A stretch of 64,000 nucleotides of DNA. It comes from Cruorifilaria tuberocauda. Its lineage: Eukaryota > Nematoda > Chromadorea > Rhabditida > Onchocercidae. Shown here in pieces: positions 56,954 through 64,000 of this stretch. Below the pieces are notes generated by a model. It did not search any database. It saw nothing but the letters and a program-made list of their open reading frames with translations, and had not been told where the DNA came from. The position numbers and the translations under genes are program-made. Where the stretch lies: contig JABVXU010000267.1 of NCBI GenBank assembly GCA_013365365.1, positions 1-64,000 on the forward strand. Direction: 5' to 3'. The number at the start of each line of letters is the position of its first letter. Positions within the stretch are counted from its first letter, which is position 1.

Positions 56954-58745
56954 CTACTTGCGGCATACGATGCAACAGCCAAATGTCACCGAGGTCAATC
57001 CAAACACGTTGATTCCTTCGTCACAACAGATGGCCTAATAAAATTTGTAATAAGAAGAGAAGGAGAGAGAGAAGAGAAAGAGAGAGAAAAGGGTAGAGAA
57101 ACGTGTAAAAAAAAGTTTATTTTTAAGAAATATATTCCACGTCAACGTATTCATATTGTTCACAACACATGAAAAAAAGTGCCCTCAATAAAAATAAAGT
57201 TACATTTGAATTCATCGGTATAAAAAGTAATGACTTGAATATGAGTGTACATGCGTGTGTGTGTGTAAGTGCCGCAGTGTACACCACTTATCCGTGATGT
57301 GATATGAGTGATTTAAAGAAAGAGAGAAGGGAATATGTTGATGGAAGTGAGAGGAAAGAGTGGATGGAGTAAAAAACATGGTTCATATTGAAGATCATCT
57401 CGAGAAAGGTCGACAAGAAGAGGAATGAACAAGTTGCAGTAGTGCACTTTTCGAGAACTGCTTCGCTAGCAATCAGATTTTACGTCAACGATACTTCAGA
57501 CTCATAAATGCTATTTAAACAGTACTTCTTAATTATTCCATCATAACCTTCCCTTACCTCATCCGGAAATCTAATCTCTCTGGCAATCCAGAAATCTTCC
57601 AAATACGTAGCATAGCAAATGAAGCTTCCTCACCTAACATTTTCTTCTATGAAATTTATGAAAATTTTTAGGCCCGCAATAAAGCTACTAGCTAAGAGGA
57701 TCATTTTGAATGATATCTGATTACAAATCAAAAATCAAATTGATTGAAAACTAGAGCTAAATTTCATCTCTTCATCTTTCACAACTTCCGGAATTGCTAG
57801 CAAATTTTTGAGGAATGTCATCAGGAAAATATATAACCGATTTTATATACATTGATGAGTTTACTTCCTAGAAATGGATATTTTCCGGTACATAGCATAA
57901 CCGGATTTGGAAACTGATGATTATGGCTTATTTACTGAAATATAATCTAAAGTTTTATCTACCTCTTAGCTTCGAATAATTGTTACTCTTCGATTGTTTC
58001 GATTGTTTTAACCGTAGCCAACTGAATTTCTTATTATTTCTATTGTCTGAGAAGAAAAAAAAATGTTTATGATATTAAATTATATTAATTACCTATTATA
58101 AAAAGCTTTTTGTCTCCATGGTAATATCATAGTGAAATTCTATTTCTCATAATCTCTCATATATTTAATAACTTCATCAATTAGCATCATTAAAAGTAAA
58201 GTTCTAAAAGGTATGATATAATTTTAAATATACGAAAATTTCTTTAGTCTTTGTTTTTCTAAAATTCAAGAGATATATATTAAATTTGTATAAAATGCGT
58301 TAGATGTTGCAATTTTCAATGCAATATTCCGTGATTAATGAAGTTGTTATCATTTTTATCACCAGAAGAAATCGATTTAAACCGATTAATTGATTACTTT
58401 AACTACTTGTTTATCCTTTAAACAGTTGTTTTATTCCATTTTATGCTTTTAAAATGGGTTGCAATTGAATGAAGAAGAATTGAAAATTTCTAAGAAGCTA
58501 AAAACACTTTTCTGTTTTCTTTTTTTTCCCAAAGCACGATCACTCTTATCATTTACTCATTCATTGATACGAATTATCGATTGATATGTACTTCGCAAAT
58601 TAAATAAAAGCATTTCATGCCAAGATCAATTGTTGAAAAGCAAAAAGAAATATAAAAATAAATTTTTAAACTCAAATATTCTAAAATATAAAATTCACTT
58701 TATCTTTATTTTTTCATTTCATAGTAATTGAGAGAAAAAAACAAA

Positions 58746-58792
<47 letters not shown>

Positions 58793-61700
58793 GGGAGAGA
58801 TATCATGAACTGTATTTACTTATCAGTAAAAAAATAAATCAAAATAGAAAGGTACTGAACGAAAAGCTACGGATTGCTAAGCATGATAATCATGATAAAA
58901 ATCATTTCCAAAATGCTGAAAAATTAAAAATAAATTTGCGGAAAAAAGAAAAATCTCGCAATTATTTTTTCCCTCATAGTGAAAAAATCATAATCAAAAA
59001 AGATGATTATGATTTTAATATGAATATTACCACTATCCTACTAACATTTATAGATGATGATAATTATTTTAATGATATCAGCAATTATCATTGTTTCAGT
59101 TTTAAGCATTTTAAAAATTTTGTGAAAATTGAGAAAAAATACAGTGCTAGCAGCTCGGTAACTAAGTTGGATATATTGAGAAGACAAAAAAAAAGTTAAA
59201 TATGGAACGATGATAGAAGCATGCAGTCTCACTGATAAACATCTATTTTAATGATAATGAGTGCATTACAATTTCATGATTCATTGTATAAATTATGATT
59301 ACATGCTGTGGCTATTTTTGACTGTTTTTTTTTCTCAAATAATATTTGTAAGAATTTAAAAAATTGTAAACAATAAATTAAAAAAATTCTTTTTCAAGAA
59401 GAAAAACAATCGAAACTTGAAAATTTCGATAGTGAAAATGAAAAAGTAAATTTCTAAAGTAACTTATTACGAAATTAAGTGAATTTTATGCATGGCGCAA
59501 AAATTTACTTTACTTATTCGTTACTGTTAATTTTTAGAACGATACTAAATGTTTATTAAATCAACTTGAAATTAGAAAATAAGATAATTTATTTTGAATA
59601 AATGAATAGAGACATGGTGAAGAGAAATTTTAATATGAAATTTAACAGCTGGAAGAAATGATGATATGATAGATATGATAGCTAATTTGACAGGAATGAA
59701 ACCTTTGCGCTGACAATTTTTTTTTCTTCCTCCACAAATTCAACAAAATAAAAATTCAGAAAATTACTCATCAATACCAAAACGACATCAGTTATTTAGC
59801 AGAAATTATTCATTTCTTACAGTAAATTTTCATTTTCAGGGAAGAAAAAGTTTCATTCCAACTGAAACTTCGAGCATTTTAAAGTGTAATAAAAGATTCT
59901 AAATCTATGTATTATAAGGCTTCCGTTCAAAATGCTTTCTTCTATTCTAATAGAATTCATTAATTAACGAGGAATAATTAAAGCGATAATTCCTGGATAA
60001 AATTACTTCCTTTCATCTATGAAAAGTGAATGGTAGGATCACCACACAATCGATAAATATCGATCAAAAATGATCAAAGGGCAAGAATAAAAAGTTGATA
60101 AAAATCCGTCAATTAAAAAGTGAAATCCCATTTGTGTTTAAATTTGTTCCTAAAAAAAAATTAGTGATAAAGTTGTTGACAAGATAAATCATGCTAATCA
60201 TGATAAGTGCTAATGATAAGGCATGATAATTATAGGAATTCGTTTAACTTACACTGTTACAGTTTTTGTAATTATTGTTAGACTTATACTTATTTCTTGT
60301 ATGACTTTTCTGCATACTAATTAATATGCTATCATCTAATTAATTACCTCTCCTAGAATTCAATAGACAAAAAGTAATCTGCACATAATCTAAATATTCA
60401 TCAATGAAGTAATCAATACATATATAAAAAAGTGAGGAAAAAAATTTTTTGATTTTGGATTTTTTGCCGGGATGTTGAAAAGTGAGAAAAGAGTTTAAAA
60501 TTATTTCAGTACTTTTCTGATAATGTTAATAGGAAGAATGGAAAAAGTAAACTTTAAGATTTTTAAACTCAATTATTAATTACCTGAGCTTAATTTACAA
60601 AATTCCATTTAATATTGATTTGTTTGTATTTCTGTAAAATGTTTTTTTCTTAACTCTATTATTTTTCTGAAATTTCTTTTATTGCTTCTTAAATGCATGT
60701 TTATCTTTTAGAGTTTCTGGTTACGAACAATTCCATTTTTAATTAATTAAATAAATGAATTAAATGAAAGTTCAATTAAATAAAATAAAATTTTGAGAAA
60801 ATTAATTAATTAAATGAAAATTGATAAAAACAGTGTTATAAGCTCTTAGGTTTTTGTATTGAGCGCAATAGCAACGTACATTTTCCGCCGTCATTTTCTG
60901 ATATGATTACAGAAAAGCAACAAATGCTATAAATAACAATTCAGTAAGTTTATTTTTTATGACACTCTTAAAGTATATCATTTAATGGGTATTTTCAAAA
61001 ATGAATAAATGCAGCTTTTACTCAATTTCTTTTTTGCTTATGCTATAAGAGAGAAGAAAGAACTTAGCTAAAACTTTTTTTCACATCCATTTTGCTATTT
61101 GTTGTTTTCGTCATAAAAAATAAATAAAGGGAATTCTGCAGCTAAAATTTTCACATCCGTTTCATTACTTTTTTTTCTTTGCATAGCTATTTGAGTAATT
61201 ATCTTTTAAAGCTCATGCAATTTTAATGACAATCAAAATTATACTATTAAATGTGTTAAAATAATTTTAACGATTTTCCTGATCAATGGAAATTTTTGAT
61301 GATAACCTTTATGACCTTTATATTATTTACCGGAAATAATTTTTCTTTTAAGAGTGTATTATTCCAGATCGAGAAATTACCTTCATTCTTTTGCGAATAC
61401 AGTAATTCTTATGGATATCCATTTCTTTTTTAAATTGTCGACAATTTTTTCTTTTATTTTTTCGGAAGTATTAAGAAAAGTTTGTCCTTCAAAATTTTAT
61501 CAAAAAAAAAAGTGTGAACAAAGTCTTTTGTTGCGTAATCATTGTAATGTAACATTAATTCGTATAACCTTTTGCTTTTTTCTTTCTTCTTACAAATTTG
61601 TTCATTTCAATCGAATTTTGCAGAAATTTAAAAAATTTTTGAGAAAAGTTGAGATTACAGTTTCTTCATTTCTTTCCTTTCCATGAATTGCTAATAATTA

Positions 61701-64000
61701 ACTCACACACAGTTTAAATACCTAAATGAATGAAAGAAGATGTAGAAGGTATGATGAAGTTGTTTCTCGAATTAATTCGAGAAAACTGACAGTTACTGCT
61801 GATTAGCTCAATTCATTGCATTTAACTCATTGATTTTACTTTTTTTTTTAATTATTTTCATTTTCAATTTAGAAATATCACTTCATTTTGCCATTCCATC
61901 ATGGCACACAACATCGATTTATAACTTCTTTCTAAAAGAATTAATTTTAAAATTTAAAAGTAAAGAATTTTAATTAATTGATTTACTGTATTAATTAATA
62001 GTTGATAAGTATTAAGTTATTTGTTTTAAGAAATATTTGTCATTAATTAGCTCATAAACAAAATATATTTTAATATTTTAAGTTTTAGCTAAACAAATAT
62101 CTGAAATTAATGAGTTCTATTGCTCTTTTGAATATTTGCAACTTTTTTTTGCTGCAAATCTCACGGTTTCGTTAAATTTGAAACTTTGATTCAATAAAAA
62201 TTTTTGCAAAAAAAGGAACAAAAGAAAATTTCAAAAAATTTCAATTAACCTTAGAAGCATTAGAAGGCATTGAAAATTAAAATGAATGAATGGGAAAAAA
62301 AGAAAATTTCATTTTTTATTTTGATAATTGAGAATAAAAAAAGGAATTCTTTAATTGTTTATAATTTTAACTTTTCTCTTTAGCTTACATTTGATGCTTT
62401 CATTTAATTTTACAGCATTTTTGACGAATTCCCAAGTATTTTCAGCTTCTTACTTTTTCGTCCCTCTCATTTCTTTTGCCTATCAATTAAAGGCCTTACA
62501 TTTTAGGTCTCTCTTAAGTTTACTTCGGTCTGAAGTAAAGTAATAGAGAGGTTAACTTTTCAGCGAAACGTTTATATGAAATGGCGTAAAGGAAAGCACA
62601 ACAACGATGATTGAAATTCATTCTTTGTGAAAAAAAAAAGCTCCACTCTGACAGAGACAGAGAAAAAAACGGAAAGAGACTTTTCCATTCAATCATTCCC
62701 TTTCTCTTCCTCTTTCTCTCTCTCTTAAAGATCAAGCGAGAACTTTCTTCTCGTCGGTAAAGTTTAATTTTTTTTCTGAAATAGAGATCACAAAGTAAGT
62801 AAAATTGTCAACAACTTTCTTTTTTTTTCGTTTTGCTTATAAAATCAAGTAAATAACTGTTTCTTTCTTTTCTCTGTCCTTTCTACAATCGAACTGAGTT
62901 AGGTATAGCTAATGTGCTAACTTGAAATATTAGAAAAGGTTGAAATTTTGCTTGGAAATCATACTGGGTCATCATATTTAATAATTTGAAATGATAAATG
63001 TAATATTGTTGCCTAATTAATTAAGAGATAGGTATTACTCTTTACATTTCTGTTTTGTCAAAAAGAGAAAAGCTAGAAAGAGAAGATTGTTAAAGTTTTT
63101 CTTTTTTTCTTTTATATAATTTTAAAATGCTATAAGAATGTCTTTTCCATTTTTTATCAATTGAAATGGATCGAATCATTAATGCAGAAAATTCTTCCAA
63201 TTTCCATTTTCTTTTTTTCTTCCTTCTTCCTTATATTCAATATAAGCTTAATTAATTGTTTAATTTTCTAAATAAAAGAAAAAAAAAACTTATCACTTTT
63301 TGTTCTCTCATAAGGCGTTAGAAAATTTTAATAGAAATTTGACATTTTTGAATCAAAGATTCATTTATTTTGTTTTTTGTATAACTGTGTCAATTATAGA
63401 GGTAAATGTAAACTTCAGCTCAATTTCAATTTCAACTTGCTACTGTCATTAGTATTATTTTGGAGCAAAAAAATTCGATAGAAATAGTTTTTTGATTAAC
63501 TTACAGCTTTTAAAAATAATACAATTTTTATGGAACTGTCAGATTTAATTTTTGAATTTCACTATTTGAAATTTTTTCATACATGAAGTTTTTGTTTGCA
63601 AGCTTTGAATATTGCATTTGAGAGTTATATGCATTTTAAATTGATAAATGATAGTGAATAACATATTTTAGAGTTATAATATGCATTCAAAATTGATTAA
63701 TGATGATAAGATAAGTGTTTTATTAGGTCTTTAAAAGACAATTTGATATATTATCTGGATTGAATTCAATAAAATAAAATATCAGATTATCTTACTGATT
63801 ACCTCTTCCTATTGGAAAAATTCGAGAATTGAGAGGGGGCGAAAATTATTTACATGTGATAGTGAAGCGAATTATAATGAAAATGATAATTGTCAAGCTA
63901 CATGCAAAACAAAATATTCGTAATTTATTCATTTATGTTTGTTTAGAAAAAGAAAAGAAAGCGATGAATGGAATTCTCCTTTGCCTATATTATATTTCTC
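56954..64000. other. gene-poor region upstream of SLCO
   Basis: AT-rich DNA containing the SLCO promoter at its left end. Purine-rich GA stretches at about 57058-57105 and a short GT run near 57258 are present. Open frames (for example 61354-61686 and 62355-62735) are T- or K/R-rich low-complexity translations without splice support or recognisable domains. No tRNA, rRNA or spliced-leader RNA gene was recognised. Confidence 0.55.
58751..58789. repeat. (AG)n microsatellite, about 19 repeats
   Basis: Nearly perfect dinucleotide run of AG, flanked by further purine-rich sequence. Confidence 0.95.

Noticed and set aside
58936..59199. 87-aa plus-strand frame with an Asp/Asn-rich centre
   Set aside because: Low-complexity AT-rich translation with no splice or homology support.
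61354..61686. 110-aa plus-strand frame in the right gene-poor region
   Set aside because: Phe/Lys-rich translation of alternating T and A tracts, with no recognisable domain or exon neighbours.

Overview
The window looks like a contig from an AT-rich nematode nuclear genome, most likely a filarial or other clade III (Spirurina) species. It has many short introns with T-rich TTTTCAG-type 3' splice sites, AG acceptors at or just before several start codons (the pattern of spliced-leader trans-splicing), a modular ShK-domain gene, and nematode versions of conserved animal genes. I saw no rRNA, tRNA, transposase, CRISPR array or bacterial gene. Exon models were built by hand from reading frame, splice consensus and intron phase. 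For most genes the phases close exactly, but none is transcript-verified.

Layout. 1-9144: gene-poor AT-rich DNA with a 26-bp minisatellite. 9145-16332 (+): PAS-domain kinase (PASK). 17628-19638 (-): two-LIM-domain protein. 21505-26829 (+): secreted multi-ShK protein. 27337-31075 (-): FUNDC1-like mitophagy receptor whose last intron holds a complete same-strand DHRS7B-like reductase gene (28476-30071). 31833-37353 (+): compact RPAP1. 37990-39511 (+): PP1 inhibitor-2 (szy-2), with a small membrane-protein ORF in its first intron. About 40640-41000 (+): decayed kinase-like sequence. 41131-43879 (+): ESCRT-I subunit MVB12, followed 6 nt later and in the same frame by a spliced 79-aa membrane-protein ORF. 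45497-48408 (-): protein with a degenerate SH2 domain. 48785-48955 (+): tiny secreted four-cysteine ORF, divergent from the SH2 gene. 50186-56953 (-): 18-exon SLCO/OATP transporter with two alternative ways of encoding TM7 and an antisense secreted-peptide gene in one intron. 56954-64000: gene-poor, with an (AG)n microsatellite.

The genes do not form one pathway: they cover energy sensing, mitophagy, ether-lipid enzymology, Pol II assembly, phosphatase control, endosomal sorting and organic-anion transport. The most notable architecture is the nesting (three or four genes inside introns), the tandem mvb-12/membrane ORF unit, the alternative TM7 exons of the transporter, and an apparent excess of GC-AG introns: two to five good candidates among about 78 modelled introns.
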